A DNA stretch of 36,361 nt from Spizellomyces punctatus DAOM BR117 (Eukaryota > Chytridiomycota > Chytridiomycetes > Spizellomycetales > Spizellomycetaceae), in NCBI RefSeq assembly GCF_000182565.1, contig NW_015971538.1, positions 1,302,887 through 1,339,247 on the forward strand, read 5' to 3'. The position numbers and the translations under genes were made by a program. Of this stretch, positions 1 through 12,369 are shown in pieces (the stretch's first letter is position 1; each line of letters opens with the position of its first letter). The notes under the pieces are model-generated. The model worked only from the letters and a program-made list of their open reading frames with translations, did no database searches and was not told the DNA's origin.

Positions 1-164
1 ATTTCATAGGATACAACGTCGAATGCTTCTCTAAGATTTTGGGTACAGGTGCTGACCAGCGGATCTGGTGCTGCATGCTCATCTGAGGACGCTTCTGAAA
101 ACTGGTATGGGCGGGCGTGATCGCTCATGCTGATGGCCAATGGAGAGTACACAACTGCTGCCAT
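1..164 (-). CDS. Possible 5' end of a protein gene running off the window
   Basis: The minus strand is open from an ATG at 162-164 to the window edge, 54 codons, with an in-frame TAG four codons upstream of that ATG. A second in-frame ATG lies at 126-128. The predicted N-terminus is polar and mildly acidic, with a stretch reading YQFSEASSDEHAAPDPL followed by a likely helix. No signal peptide or known motif is visible and I do not recognise the family. The frame continues beyond base 1, so length and function cannot be judged. It could be chance: 54 open codons is weak evidence, and only the composition and the clean start favour a real gene. Confidence 0.35.
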   Translation of the reverse strand, partial: MAAVVYSPLAISMSDHARPYQFSEASSDEHAAPDPLVSTCTQNLREAFDVVSYE

Positions 165-3100
165 CGGAGAGAACTAAGAGCAAGGCGCTCCGTCAATAGC
201 GGAGCAGTTCGGTAACTGGCATCCTCGCGCTGCCATGCCCCTCAAAGCGAGCTCGAGCGATGGCGACGGATAGATTTATTTTCTGGCCCACACCAGCAGA
301 CATGAGCGTCATAAAATTGACTATGTCCGGCCTCGGACATGGCTCCATCTCCATGATAACCTCAAAGGGTCTTAGCCACGGGTATGTATCCCATGAAAAC
401 GAGCGCCCATAAAAAATGATATAGAAAAAACCTTGTAAATGATGGTAAAATTGATTGAAAACGGTATATCTGCGCTTTTAAAAGTTCGATTTTCACATCG
501 CGGAGCAAAATTCCTGGTCTCCGGATTTCCCCTGATGAAAAAGCAAATAATTACCATGTCGGCGACAACTCAGCCAAGCGGCCCACTTTTGAAAAAAAAA
601 AAAAAAAACGACCGCGCTATTGGCAAAAGAAAAATGACATGTTATTTTCTGCACGAGGGTGTATTTCAACAATTTTGCCTCCGATTAATATGTGGCTATG
701 TTGCTCTTTGGGTTAGAGCAAACAGAGTTAAGAGCAGCTACAAGCCCCAGATCCAGGTTCAATTAAAACATTCCTTTTTGCCGCCGTCCCATTTTTCTAG
801 AAGACGATGAGACAATGTGTGCATTGTCTAGATGTGTCGCCCTTAGAAAGAGTTTTGGGTGCGGGGCTCTGGTGTGACAGCGGTCTCGCCCAACAACCTG
901 CGGCGAACTTTTCGTCCCGCCTGCCCGACAAAAGTCACGCTGTCACATGGGCCAGACCTACTTTAATTGTTTTTGTTTTGTTTTTTGGCATTTTTTTTGC
1001 CATCCTTTGATGGAGAGAACCTTGCAGATATATAACTCTTATTAACGACGTCCTGTTCTGGGTTATCGAACCACCGTCGTTGAATCCCAGATCGTTGCGT
1101 TCTTTGCTGACCGACCAGATGTACCGTGTGATCTTCATCGCGGTTAAGATCCTCCCTAATCCTTCAGCATTAGGGCAGTTAACGTTAACCGATACAATAC
1201 GGGACAATGTAGTGGATCGTTTCGAAATCCCTTGTAGTTTTGAAAGTGTAAAAGGACGACCTAGGGACGGCTTCCAGGATCCATCCATGCTCGTGATCTA
1301 AACCAGCAAGACCACAACAATTTGGTTCTGCGCCCACGTGAGCAATTTATCGTCCGCTCCAAGGTATTACCGATTTGTGAACTCGTATTCTGCATGTTCG
1401 GCAACAAGGATACCATGAGGCACAGCTCATCGTGTCGACATACAAGTCTTCATTTGATTAGGGTGCGCGACTACCCAAAGTGAACATTAAAGGCATAATT
1501 GCAGCTCCTTAATTACCTTCAGCCCCCTAGCAGACAATGCTACACAACAACACAGAATCAAAGAGTCTATGAAACTCGGTCAAAGAACGTTCTGCAAAAT
1601 CGATGCGGTCTACAGTATTTTTGTCGTGGCCTGTACCAAGGCGCGTAAATGATGCTGTCGGAGGCCTCGGAGGATCCCGCCGTTCGAAAATCTTTTCTGG
1701 GGGAAGTTTCGTTTAGAAAAGTGCCAAGGAACGCTGACATGTGACACGCCGACACACGTGGCTTGTTCAGGGGGTTGAGCCTATCGAGCTAAAAAGATGA
1801 GCGAAACAGATAAGAGATCGTCGACAATCCACAAGCTGCGTTGACTGGCGTCCAACGGAAATTCCCGACTGGAGGTTCACAGATTTCTGAACAGAACTGC
1901 ACTTTGCGTCGTATGGACCATAACTGCTGTCTTTAAATGTAACGGTGCTAGCACGTATCACTGCTACGACAGACTCCGCTCCTCGTTACAGTGATGGACT
2001 GCTGCACTTTCTGTGCTGATCGGGTCAGAGTGAGAAGCAAGCACAATTAGGGATTCTAATACTTCCATTTGAAATGCGTTGGGATGAAAAGGAAGCGCAT
2101 CAAGGATGTAACAGGACAGAAACATTCATCGACCATCACAATTGAGAGGGAAGAATGCATTTTTTATATTACAGGAAAACGCAAATTGCGAATATGCAAG
2201 TTAACGAGGATATCAGTGGAAAATGCTTCAACGTTGTATAAGCTCAGCAGTGGTTGGATTTACATGATTCCATCCATTTCAACAGAGAAGTAATTCGAAC
2301 CACTCGAGTTGCACAGAACTTCATATGTGATTGCCTCAATAGTGTAGAGGTGACAGAAACTGGCACTAGCTACTACACCAGGGAATAAACCGGCGACAAC
2401 CGGTTCGGAAAAGCTAACTAAGCTACTAATAGGCAATTATACACGCAATACGTAACGGTTGGTTCTAACCGGATAACTGCCCACCACCACACGCAGTCCC
2501 TACTAGGCCTTGATCTGGAACTCTTGATGGCATTGAAGCCAGACTCTTGCATCCAGGAGCGAATCAACTGGGCAGCGTCACAAGCCAGAGGATGTTCAGT
2601 GACAAGGCTTGGAGACTAAAAAAAACTGCATGTCAGAAGATGACCCGATGACAAGAAATAAAATGATGCAATCAGTACATACCAACCAAGCTCAACTAAT
2701 GTGGCAGTATAATAGCAGCTTTGTTGGTTCCGAGTGATTGTTGCTGGTTCCAGTTGGTTGTAGTCATCGGGAGGGCGAGGTCCTCGGCACCACCACATCT
2801 GCATTCTCATGATGGACTCGCGATGAGAAGAGTTGCACAGATGCTTGTGAGTCGAGGATGGGTAAAGAGGAAAGAGGGAAGAGGGAGCAGGTCCCCTTTT
2901 ATAGACCTTTGGCATGCACCTCACCGCAGTTTAAAAAAAAACATTACATGCATGCCGCACCGCTTTGAGCGATAGACGGGGGTGCTGATTATGCGATATG
3001 ATTAACCGGATTATCCGGATAATAATGGGTCTTGGTGCTATTTTCAATCACCTCCACACTATGCTGGAGGACTAGACAAAGTCAAACGCTATCCCCACAA

Positions 3101-4302
3101 CGCATTTCAATCCCGATATTAAGGGTAACTAATAAGAACCAATGAAATCAGTAATGGTTTATGAACAATATGACTATCCAAAAAATAAGTGCAGCTAGCG
3201 TTCAGAATGGTACCGCCAATAGTACGTGCTTCAGGGTCCCTTCCTAGTAAGAACGCCAGGTTGATTCAACCCTAGGCTGGCATTTCGACGACAGGCTGAA
3301 AACGGTCCTCTCTTGGTCTCCTCTTGTTCACCCTCAGCCTTCCATTGGGGTTGCATGGTAACAATTGTCTGACACGACACTTCAAATTACTTGCCGATGA
3401 GTTGCTTTTTTGATGACCACATGCACCTTAACAAGATACGAGGTGGGGATTACAGAGAGTCACAGACAATACGATCACAGTACCGTACACGTCGTCACTG
3501 CCAAAGTAGGAAAGTCTACACCAACATGGTCGTTATCAACCGTGCAAAGGATTTATCCTTGCCCACAGCACCTTACCACCCAACGCCAAAGGTGATTGCC
3601 CGTAAACGTATATAGCGTCAAAGGTCACTGCAATTGCAAAGTACGAATTGCTTGGCATGCTCACGGTAACTATTTGTGCTCATTCTGTGATGATCGCAGT
3701 TGTATTAGCGAGTGAGTTTTTTGTCGCCCCTGAACCATTTACACTTGCAATCGGCGAGGGATAGCGTGATCGTGAGACGTTTTAAAGGGATTGCGCAAAC
3801 GCGCGGACCCCTCATGGTGAAGCTCCGTGTTCCTCCTGGGTGTGATCGGCTGTCTCCGTGCGAGGTCGGCGGAACTTGGTCCTCGGTCCTTTGTCAGCCA
3901 ACGACTCGGACAAACCCCGCCGGTGGTGTTCCACATGCGACGGTCTGTGCACAAAATCGTTATCAAATCGACGCGATGTGATCATCCATCCATCTGCTCA
4001 TCGTGATTGCGTCGCGTAAGCTCTTGGTTGAAGAAACTGGCGCGGAACACTTCCACGTACCTCCTGCTATGTGCCTTCTGGCAAATATTCTGATAAGACC
4101 AGAGTCGTTTTTGCTCTGCTACGGGAACAACACTACTCAAGTTAGTCAGGATAGAAAACCATGAATGCTCGTCAGTGATCAGAGAAGTTAATAGATAGCA
4201 CATTGCCCCATTGCGATGGGTTCCCCACGTCATTAACACCGATCACACACCAAATCTGGAAAAGATGTAGCACTCTGGGATTTTCGCAATGATCATGTTT
4301 GG
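165..4302. other. Intergenic region without a convincing gene
   Basis: Several overlapping open frames of 60-130 codons occur on both strands, but none shows a recognisable domain, a clean ATG plus splice pattern, or agreement between neighbouring frames. A run of 17 A lies at 592-608. Around 2380-2480 and 3000-3030 there are short AACCGG/CCGGTT palindromic words, a possible relic of a small inverted-repeat element that I could not delimit. The frame at 1080-1301 (+) and the one at 935-1288 (-) overlap antiparallel, so at most one could be coding; neither is supported. Confidence 0.5.
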
Positions 4303-4303
4303 C

Positions 4304-4316
4304 CATACATAAAAGG
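4304..4316 (+). promoter_or_regulatory. TATA-like box of the carboxypeptidase gene
   Basis: CATACATAAAAGG lies about 115 bp upstream of the carboxypeptidase start codon, in an otherwise mixed-composition stretch. Its position fits a short 5' leader. Assigned from motif and spacing only. Confidence 0.4.
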
Positions 4317-4430
4317 TCGATTTGGGCAAGTGCGTTCCCCACAGGATTTCCTTGAGGAACTTGCTTTAGAAAACAAGTTCACAGTAGAAAGGTTCCTTAT
4401 ACAGCCTCATAAGACTCAGCACGGTCCATT

Positions 4431-5966
4431 ATGCGCATCTTGCACGGACTTAGTCTCTTTGGTGCTCTGATTGGCGCGGTACTTGCCTTACCTGCCACCG
4501 GTCCTCTCACTAGCGGCGCTATTAGCGCATTGCTGGACGGACCTCGTTACGACAACCATAAGCTCGTCCGCTTGGGGGTCCCAAACAATGTGTTGGCTAA
4601 TGTGCACCGCTTCCTCGACGAAGAACTTGGCCTTGACATTTGGGATACTCAGAGCGACCACATCGATGTCCGTATTCCTCCAGGGGCCGACGACATTCTT
4701 ACCTCCAAGCCCTTGAGTGATGTCGCCGGCAGTGCGCTTACAGTGACTGTCCTGGACAACAATCTTCAGAAGATTGTTGACGAGGAGACGCAACGATTGA
4801 ACAGCCCCAGTGTGCAAGCTGCGGTAATTAATAGTGACTAGTCACTCTACTCCCCGATATTAGATCCTTATTTGTTGTTGAACTCTACAGAACTGGTTTG
4901 CTGACTACCACCGATATGCGGACATCAAGACTTGGTATCAAACACTTGCCCAGCAGAACCCAAGTCTTGTCACGTTCGTTCCTTCCATCGGAAAAACCGT
5001 TGAGGGCCGCGACATCTTTGCTGTAAGGATCACCAGCAAGACTGGCGGCTCCAAACAGCAGATTTGGTTCCAAGGTTTGCAGCACGCCCGAGAGTGGATT
5101 GGTGGATCGACTGTCCAGTACGTGTCTGACCGGCTTGTGGCCGAGTACGCCCAGGACAAGACTTTACTGGATCGGGCGGAATTCATTATCATCCCAGTCG
5201 TAAACCCAGATGGATATGAATACACTGTGAGTACCTGCGCGAAAATACATGCAGAATGGGAATGATCTAACGATCCAAGGTATTATCTAGTGGACAGGTG
5301 GACGCTTGTGGCGTAAGAACCGTAGCAAGAACTCGGATGGGTCTTTTGGTGTAGATCTGGTGAGGCTAGCATTAAAAGGGTGGAAATTCTGATTTTCTGT
5401 ATATTCATTCTTCAATTCTCTTCAAGAACCGTAACTGGCCCGACCACTGGGGCCAGGGAGGATCCTCAGCTTCTCCGTCTTCGATCACCTACCGTGGTCC
5501 GTCTGCTGGATCGGAGCTGGAAGTGAAAGCACTTTCGAAATACTTTCTCGCACCTGAAAACAAGAATCTTGTTGGCGCAATTGACTTCCACAGTTTTAGC
5601 CAGCTGGTTCTTCGCCCATACGGATTTACGAGTTCCCGTGCCCCCGATGAGGCGCTTCTCAAGAAAGCTGGTGATGGTGTCCGTGACCGTATCCGCGCTA
5701 TCCACGGCAAGCAATATACCTCCCAGACTGCTTATGACTTGTATCAGACGACCGGTAGTGCCACTGACTGGTGGTATGGCGAGACCGTCACCAAGGCCCT
5801 TGGAAATCGCCGGATCTATTCGTACACAATTGAACTGAGGCCGACTGGATCCAGCGACCAAGGTTTCATTCTTCCCCCTAGCGAGATTATTCCCACCGGT
5901 GAAGAGATTTGGGGGTCGATCACCTGGTGGACCAAGTTTGTCCTAGACAACCCGATCAAGATTTAA
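4431..5966 (+). CDS. Secreted zinc carboxypeptidase, peptidase family M14A (carboxypeptidase A-like)
   Basis: Four exons, 4431-4823, 4891-5226, 5291-5359 and 5427-5966, joined by GT-AG introns of 64-67 bp, give 445 residues, a full-length procarboxypeptidase. Residues 1-19 form a signal peptide, followed by an activation propeptide to about residue 130, then the catalytic domain. The zinc ligands are visible as HAREW (His196, Glu199) and DFHSF (His321). The NRNW motif at 267-270 supplies the substrate Asn-Arg pair, Tyr372 matches Tyr248 of bovine CPA, and Glu402 in YTIEL is the general base. The position that sets side-chain preference (Ile255 in bovine CPA, Asp in CPB) is Thr379, so cleavage of non-basic C-terminal residues is the better guess. 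The enzyme is probably exported and activated by removal of the propeptide. It converges on the receptor gene with 331 bp between stops. Confidence 0.95.
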
Positions 5967-6297
5967 ATAGTTACCACCCAGAGCAGTGTACTTGCTGAGC
6001 GACATTTTTTGCTTATTCCAGTCTTGACAATGTATACCTCATAGCATAATGTAGCTAGAGCAGTAAAATATCCATATCTGCTCATTGTTGAGACAGTTTT
6101 GCAAACTGTTCAATGCTTCGATGCCCGATCCATGAACAGGCGAATATCAGAAGTGATTGAAAAACTAAATTATATCATGAAAACGAGATATCGCAAAAAA
6201 AGCTCCAACAACATTACACAAACTAGTCTTAGAAATATGATAAACCAACAAATCAGAACGGGAACGAAAGCCGGGTATACATCGGTGAAAAATATTG

Positions 6298-8003
6298 CTA
6301 GAGAAGTTCTATAGCCTCCGGTTGTCTTTCGTGAGCTGCATTAATGGAATCCATCATCGCCTTAACTACCCCCGTACCAGAATCAGATGGAGCTTCCGAT
6401 CCGTAATGATCCAACTTCTGGACGGTGTTGGCTCTTGATATAACCGCACCTTCGCGCTTCTGCATCTGGTTGCGTTTCTGCTTGATAAATTTGGCTTTGT
6501 CTGCGTCCTTTAAGAGGAAGATGCGCACAAAATGGAAAGCTAGTTTATTGGAAGGTTGGGAACGTAGCTTGAGTTCGGTGCTGTCTTTTAAAGGCAATTC
6601 GTCCACTGGAGAACTTGCAGCGCTTGCGGCGGGTCGGTTGAGACGTTGCGAGGACCACATAGACCCTTTATCTAGGCGCGGTGTTGAAGCCTCGCTCGAG
6701 AGAGCGACGGATGGAACTTCGGTAAGTGGGCTACGGGATTGCACAGAGTGCACTGATGTTGAGCGGAAAGTATCGACTGTGTGCAACCGGAGGTAATAAT
6801 GATAGACAAGGTAAGCCCGTAGTTTATCCCCAGCGTGCCTGACGGATGGATCAAAGCCGAAGAATACAATAGTGTTCAAGGCACCCTGTCATGTATTGGC
6901 AATTAACATACGTATTAATTCGAGACAGCATCAAATGAAACCCACATGAAAACCAGACATGAAATTAGCCATCCACCAAAGCCCTAGCGGTGTTGAGTCG
7001 TAAATGTAGTATTGGATATCCGCAGCCAAAGAGAAAATCTGGGCTATAAGAGGTACTGCGCAGTACCATTTGATACGATTTACGGCCATGCGCAAAAGGC
7101 GCTCTGTCTCACGGAACGTTCCACTCTCGCGTTGGTCAATCTCGGACTGTGGAATCGCATCGTTTGGTGGTTTGCGGGTGGTTATCCAGAATAGGATGGT
7201 GCAAAGAGCACAAAATCCAACAGCGAGGATAACCCATGAGTAGTATGTGGCACTGAAAAGCAGCATGTGCAGTTAGCGACTGGCAGCACTTTCAGATGCC
7301 GGTAGGGGTAACTAACCATTGCCAGTAGAAGGTAATTCGAACGTCTTCCTCGCTTTGATCGTTAGCGTACCAACACTCAGTCCCGTCCCACCCCAAGCGA
7401 CCCGTAAGAAGGGCAGGCAGCGGTATGATAATGGCGAGTACAGCTCCAGCACCGTAATACAAGCGTTCCAGATACTTGACAGATCGGATGTGAAGGATAA
7501 ATATCAGAAAAACATTCAAACCAATTGCGGCTGTAATGAAAAGGGACAGAAGGAGAAAGACGATTTGCAGGTACATGGAACTAGTGCACAGGGCGGATGG
7601 ACCAGTAGGTAAGGCAGACAGCAGAACGCTGATGGCGTATAGAATGTCACAAATTGTCCCCGCCATCGCTAAACGAAGGGACACACGATTTGCCTGCGCC
7701 TCTGGTTATTAAATGATGCTTTGGGCTGGCTGAAAGTCATCATATTATTCTCTGCTTACCAGCTTTGGTTGGTACCTTCGAATGAGTACGAACGTTACAA
7801 TGGCCAGCGTACACAAGCTTATCGAAAGGGCCGTCTGCATATAAAATTAAGTGTCACCAAGTTTAATGGGTCGTCCTGCCTACTGTGGTGACGCTACTTA
7901 CCCCATACTTTGAGGCATCTGCTAACAGTGCGTCCGTATCGCTGAAATCTGACATGTCTCCTGTTTCGTCCTCTGGTTGGGGCTCAGTTGATGGTTCGCT
8001 CAT
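6298..8003 (-). CDS. Seven-transmembrane receptor, cAMP-receptor/GPR1-like family
   Basis: Five exons on the minus strand, 8003-7902, 7834-7760, 7699-7317, 7252-6946 and 6885-6298, give 484 residues. Introns are GT-AG; the third exon's acceptor was chosen to keep frame (the preceding AG is two bases earlier). Seven hydrophobic segments fall near residues 35-54, 69-89, 97-128, 142-158, 183-210, 247-268 and 275-300. Cys97 at the top of helix 3 and Cys168 in extracellular loop 2 are placed for the usual receptor disulphide. Helix 7 ends in NTIVFFGFDPSVR, resembling the DP-x-V ending of fungal and Dictyostelium cAMP-type receptors. Loop 3 is short and charged (ETERLLRMAVNRIK), and a polar C-terminal tail of about 180 residues is rich in Ser and Lys. 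It probably couples to a heterotrimeric G protein at the plasma membrane; the ligand cannot be inferred. It diverges from CEP120 across an 842-bp spacer. Confidence 0.82.
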
Positions 8004-8845
8004 GATGGAAACACAGTGTGATATTAAGGTTCAGTCTTCCGGGTCTTCGTTTTTAGCATATTTTTCATATTTGGCCGAAATGTAAGTTCGCTTGGTAAAA
8101 TATCATTGGAGACATCATGGAGGAGGTAAACAGGACCCTGAAGGATACAGTGGTACGTTGTCTATGGCACCCATTCATCAAAACATTCTGTATTGATTGC
8201 ATCAATTCCATACAACATAACCGGGGTCCGTTCCATTCAGGTCAACAAAATCTGACGAAAGAAAAACGCCCATTTATTTGTTTTGCATCCCACAGGTCGG
8301 AGTTAACTGTTCGTCATGGAACAGCCACCCACATATTGACGGCAATATAGAGTAAGATCCACTCTGAGCCGTAGGTACGCAGTCCTTTTTGCCAAGTCGC
8401 ACCTCAAGAACATTGGCATTCGCGGACAGCCAGCCAGGATAACCAATGGAACTCGTTCTCCAACGCGGATCATGAAGTAATTGATGCACCGAAAGGGTTC
8501 ATTTTTATCCATGTCGCTCCCACCTCCCTTCTTGCCACTGTTGTCTCCTCGTGTTTTTTTTTTGCATTCTTTATTTAGCTTTTTTCTATGCTTTATTTTT
8601 ATCTCCGTGCAAATCTCCTTAAAAATAGGGTCAGGAACCAGTTGGGGTTGGGGTCGCAGTTAAATTGAACACTTCTGCGCCATAATGCGCCACAGACAAA
8701 TGAGACGCGGTTCACTTCCAGCGCGTCCTACAACATCACTGTGCTCATGGCTTCCAAGATCGCATTGTCGCTACCTTCAACCGTGCACGATCAGCGTGCT
8801 GACGTTGAGTGAAAGTGCTCAATAACCTATCTGAAATCTTGCGAA
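8004..8845. other. Divergent intergenic spacer between receptor and CEP120
   Basis: This spacer separates two outward-facing start codons and must hold both promoters. A pyrimidine-rich stretch lies at 8520-8610 with several T-runs. Small overlapping frames at 8274-8512 on the minus strand have no supporting motif. No RNA gene or repeat was seen. Confidence 0.5.
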
Positions 8846-11518
8846 ATGGCTCGGCCATCGCAACATACCGTCTTGGTGACGGTGTTGGATGGTAAAGCGT
8901 TCTTTCTCGCTGCGTTGCAATCACCTTCTTGACACGGTATCTCATCTGAAACAGGTCGCCATTTCTTTCGAAAATCCAATTCCAAACTGTATATTCAATG
9001 TCGCTTCAACAATGAGATCCTGACCACCGACCCAGTAGATCACACCCCTGTCCCAATCTTCGATACAGAACTGGCGTGGGATATTGATACAAAAGTTCTT
9101 GGGTTTTTTCGATCACAACGAGTGTCACTCAAGCTCATTGTCTACTCCGTTGATGAGCTCAATAAAAGGGATATGATTGGATACATCATGCTGGACTTGC
9201 GTGGTGCCCCCGGTGAATTGGAAGAGCGATGGTGTCCTTTGGTTAATGCGAAATATGGTACCGCATTCAGGCCTGAGATCAAAGTACTCTTTGCGGTGGT
9301 TCCCAAGGTGGAAGGAAAGGAAGAAGTTGAAGAGTTTCTGGCAAGAGGGCGCCGTGGGAGAGAGTCGAACAAAGAGCAGCAGAAAAAATTGCGAGATGGG
9401 AAACCGGGCCGAGAGCGTTTACCAAGCGGTAATGCGCTTACATTGCGTGGCCTCCCTACGGTGACGCCTAGATTCAGTCTCTCGGTGGAGCTAACAGATG
9501 CGGGGTTTTATCAAGTTGGCTCTGGAGATACCTTGTGGGTCATGTGGATCACCATCGCGTTTGCCGAGAACTTGGAGCTCCTGCGTGACCATTCTCTGAC
9601 TTCTTTGGACTCCACATTTCACTTTTATTTTCCCTTTCTGAGCAACGACATCACAACTGAGAAGTTCAATGAACTCACAGATCCAAATTTTGCCGCTGAG
9701 CGAGTGTCCATCCGATTGCGTGGGTCAGGAGAGGATATTAGACGATTTATAGAGGAACTGTCAAACCTGATAATTTATTTTTGCTGCGGAGACATAGTCT
9801 TGGGGTTCGCGGACGTTTCAGTCAAGGAATTATTGGATGACCGGGGACCGAACTTCCAGGTTGTGGAGAAAATGTATAATCTGTACAGTATGAAGCAGGA
9901 ACTTCCAATGTCCTCAGATGGCAAGACTCCTAGTATTGGTCTCGCAATGTCTATAACGAAGGAAAGCGAAATGGAAGGGGATCTGGAGGGTGAATTGAGC
10001 AAATTACAGATGGATGAAGAAATGGACGAAGATGATCAGGGGATTAGCTTTAACCAAAGATCTGCACCGGCCCCAGTCCCTGCCCCTACACCAATGGATG
10101 CTCTCTCTGGTTTAGGAGACGGCCATATGTCAATCATGAATTTTGAAACGGTTGAGGACGTCTCCAATGAAGGAAGCAGAGTAGATGACAGAACTCGGCG
10201 TGAGGAACGTGCCATCGAAGCCTTGGGTGACCCCAAACCTGCAGATGCCACGCACACTGAAGACGTTAATCCTCATTGGCAGCACGTGCGTGGACACTCT
10301 GGAATGTATGACAAACGGACCACGGCCGAAACAACGTACCCTGTAAATTCAAAGCAGTATCAAGCTCAAGTACATATAACGCCCGGAATACTTGGCAAGC
10401 CCCCGACGACTGATGCTGCATATTCTAAAAACCCGTATCCGCATCAGCGTCAACCCCGCGCACCTCCAAGTGCAGCAAGTGCGAGCGTCGCGTCAACACC
10501 CAACTCAACACCCCTCCACGCGACACCAGAATATAAAGTTGCACTAGAACTCGAGCTATGGCGAGCGGAAGAAGAGCGAAAGTTTCGAGCGCATCTACGT
10601 TTGCGAGAGACAGAAGTACTAGAGCAACTTGCAGCGGAATGGAAGACACGCGAGCGCGAACGTGAGGCAATTTTAAAGAAAAAAGTAGAGGAATTTAAAT
10701 CTCTCGAGCACAAGATCCAGGACCTTGCTACCGAGCTTGAAACCCGCGAACGTAAATTGCGTGAATCGGAGCTCGATTTTGCCAGAAAGAAGGATGAAGT
10801 GGAGCGGGATGCTCGGCGTGTTGTCGACGAAGCTCGCGACAGTGCTCGAAGACTTCATGAAGAATACAAACATCGTCTGCAGGTTGAAAAAGGGCGGGTC
10901 GCAGAAGCAGAACGACAGCGCGATCAAACAACGAAAGAACGGGAAGCCTTCGCGTTTCAAGTGAGCACCCTTCAACAGCAACTAGCTGAAATTCGCTCTC
11001 AAGCGGCGTCAACACCAGAAGCGCGCCTTCAAGAGAAGTTGAACGAGCTTGAGCGCACCATTACTGGCCTGAATGCGAAGGTCGATGGAGAGAAACGGGC
11101 TAAAAAGTACTACAAACAGCAATGGGTAAAATCACTCAAAGAGCTTGCCAAATGCAAGAAAGACTGGCAAACGGAACTCGCGAACCGATTAGAACGTGAA
11201 CGTGCCGAACTGGAGCGTCTAAAGCATGAAATGTCCGGGAAAACCCCACCGGACGTGCTGGAAACGATTAAGCGTGATTTGGAGGAACTAAAGTTGCGAG
11301 CCAGTACTGCATCCAAAGGGGCAAGCCCTGGTGCCCATCAACCACAAAAAGTTGTTGAACCGATCGACCAAGAGAATTATGATCCGCAAATATTGGTAGA
11401 AGTTGAACGCCTTGCAAGAGAACGAGATTCACTGGTTGCGAGTGGAGTGTACACTAGGGAAGACCGGTTGGTGAGAGAGATTGAGCGGAGAATTAGGGAG
11501 CTTCTTGGAGGTAATTAA
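8846..11518 (+). CDS. CEP120: Centrosomal protein CEP120 homologue (centriole/basal-body assembly)
   Basis: Exon 1 (8846-8891) and exon 2 (8955-11518) join by a 63-bp GT-AG intron and encode 869 residues; human CEP120 is somewhat longer. The join is supported by protein similarity: exon 1 ends VLVTVLDG and exon 2 continues RHFFRK, matching the VSILEGRHF region of vertebrate CEP120. Residues 1 to about 125 form the N-terminal C2 domain, with TDPVDHT and MIGYIMLDLR typical of the family. A second C2-like domain covers about 183-308. An acidic and proline-rich linker follows, and about 545-800 is a long charged coiled coil of Glu, Arg, Lys and Leu heptads. CEP120 family proteins act in centriole elongation and ciliary basal-body assembly, so the gene points to a flagellated life stage. 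The open frame starting at 9122 is only an internal GTG; the real N-terminus lies in exon 1. Confidence 0.93.
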
Positions 11519-11738
11519 GAAGATGGAACGGCTGCTTTTTAGCGGCATTGTTGATGTACCTGTATTATAATTGTTTTGTTTTGGTTGATATCAATTACAT
11601 TCACGCGACAAGCCTCACGTTACGCCCGCTGCATTTTTTTCTATGGATGTGCTATACCATTGTTGAACTAAGGGTTACTGTATCATTATGCTACTATCGA
11701 GTGGGACACTATATAAAAATGTGTAGACCTATGATAAT

Positions 11739-12369
11739 CTATTCTCTCCAAGTTTCCGCCCGCACCTTCAAGGCTTGGTTGAAGCGCTCGTATTCCCCTT
11801 TCAATATGAGATCCTTAACTGGATTTATTGCGTAGCTAGTCATGCCGCCAAATATTTCCCCATGCTTGAAGTTGGTTTTGTTTGGTTGCCCAGGTACGGG
11901 CTCACAAATGAAGTAGTGGTCCGCTTCGGCAATATTTAGCAGTATGGACATTCCGCCACCCCATCGAAGTTCGTAGCGCTGGTTAGCGCGTGGAGGAGTA
12001 CTCAAGGGAGTGACGCGTGTGACAGTCGCTGGAAGAGGGAAGGCTAGATGGCCATACGTGATAAAAGTGGTGGTAGATCAGTCAGTGAACATAGGGAGAC
12101 CCATCAATCGCGGCGATACGTACAATACCCAAGCAATGCCGTCTTCCATAGGAGGATCCTTTGGCCCTCATGTGGAGCCCAATCTGCCGACCCTGTAATG
12201 GATTTGAAAAACTGGGAACAAAGCGATGGTGAGCTTTTGAACAAGGTGAAATGTCGTGGATGCAACTAACTGGGTTCCAATCCGGATACTTGGCAAAGTC
12301 GCAGAGGATTTCATGGACGCGCGCCGGGGACGCATTGATGAGGATGCTGGTAGCGATCTCGAAGCCCAT
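11739..12369 (-). CDS. SRPBCC-fold protein (polyketide cyclase/START-like, ligand-binding)
   Basis: Three minus-strand exons, 12369-12271, 12211-12124 and 12043-11739, joined by introns of 59 and 80 bp, give 163 residues, the usual size of a single-domain SRPBCC protein. Exon 1 reads MGFEIATSILINASPARVHE and ends KYPDWNP, the family's opening strand, helix and D-F-x-x-Y-P-x-W-N-P motif. Exon 2 continues FFKSITG and HEGQRI. Exon 3 has ATVTRVTP, YELRW, a GG-containing strand, and ADHYFICEP, followed by a HGEIFGG motif. These follow the domain's order from end to end. The fold makes a hydrophobic cavity for lipids or small molecules; the ligand is unknown and no catalytic residue can be named. 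Uncertainty remains at the second intron: a strong pyrimidine-tract acceptor a few bases downstream would give a slightly shorter protein. An open frame reaches upstream to 12504, but MGFE is the start that fits the family. Confidence 0.85.

Noticed and set aside
935-1301. Overlapping antiparallel ORFs of 117 and 73 codons
   Set aside because: No domain, no ATG on the plus-strand frame, and no splice partners; treated as chance.
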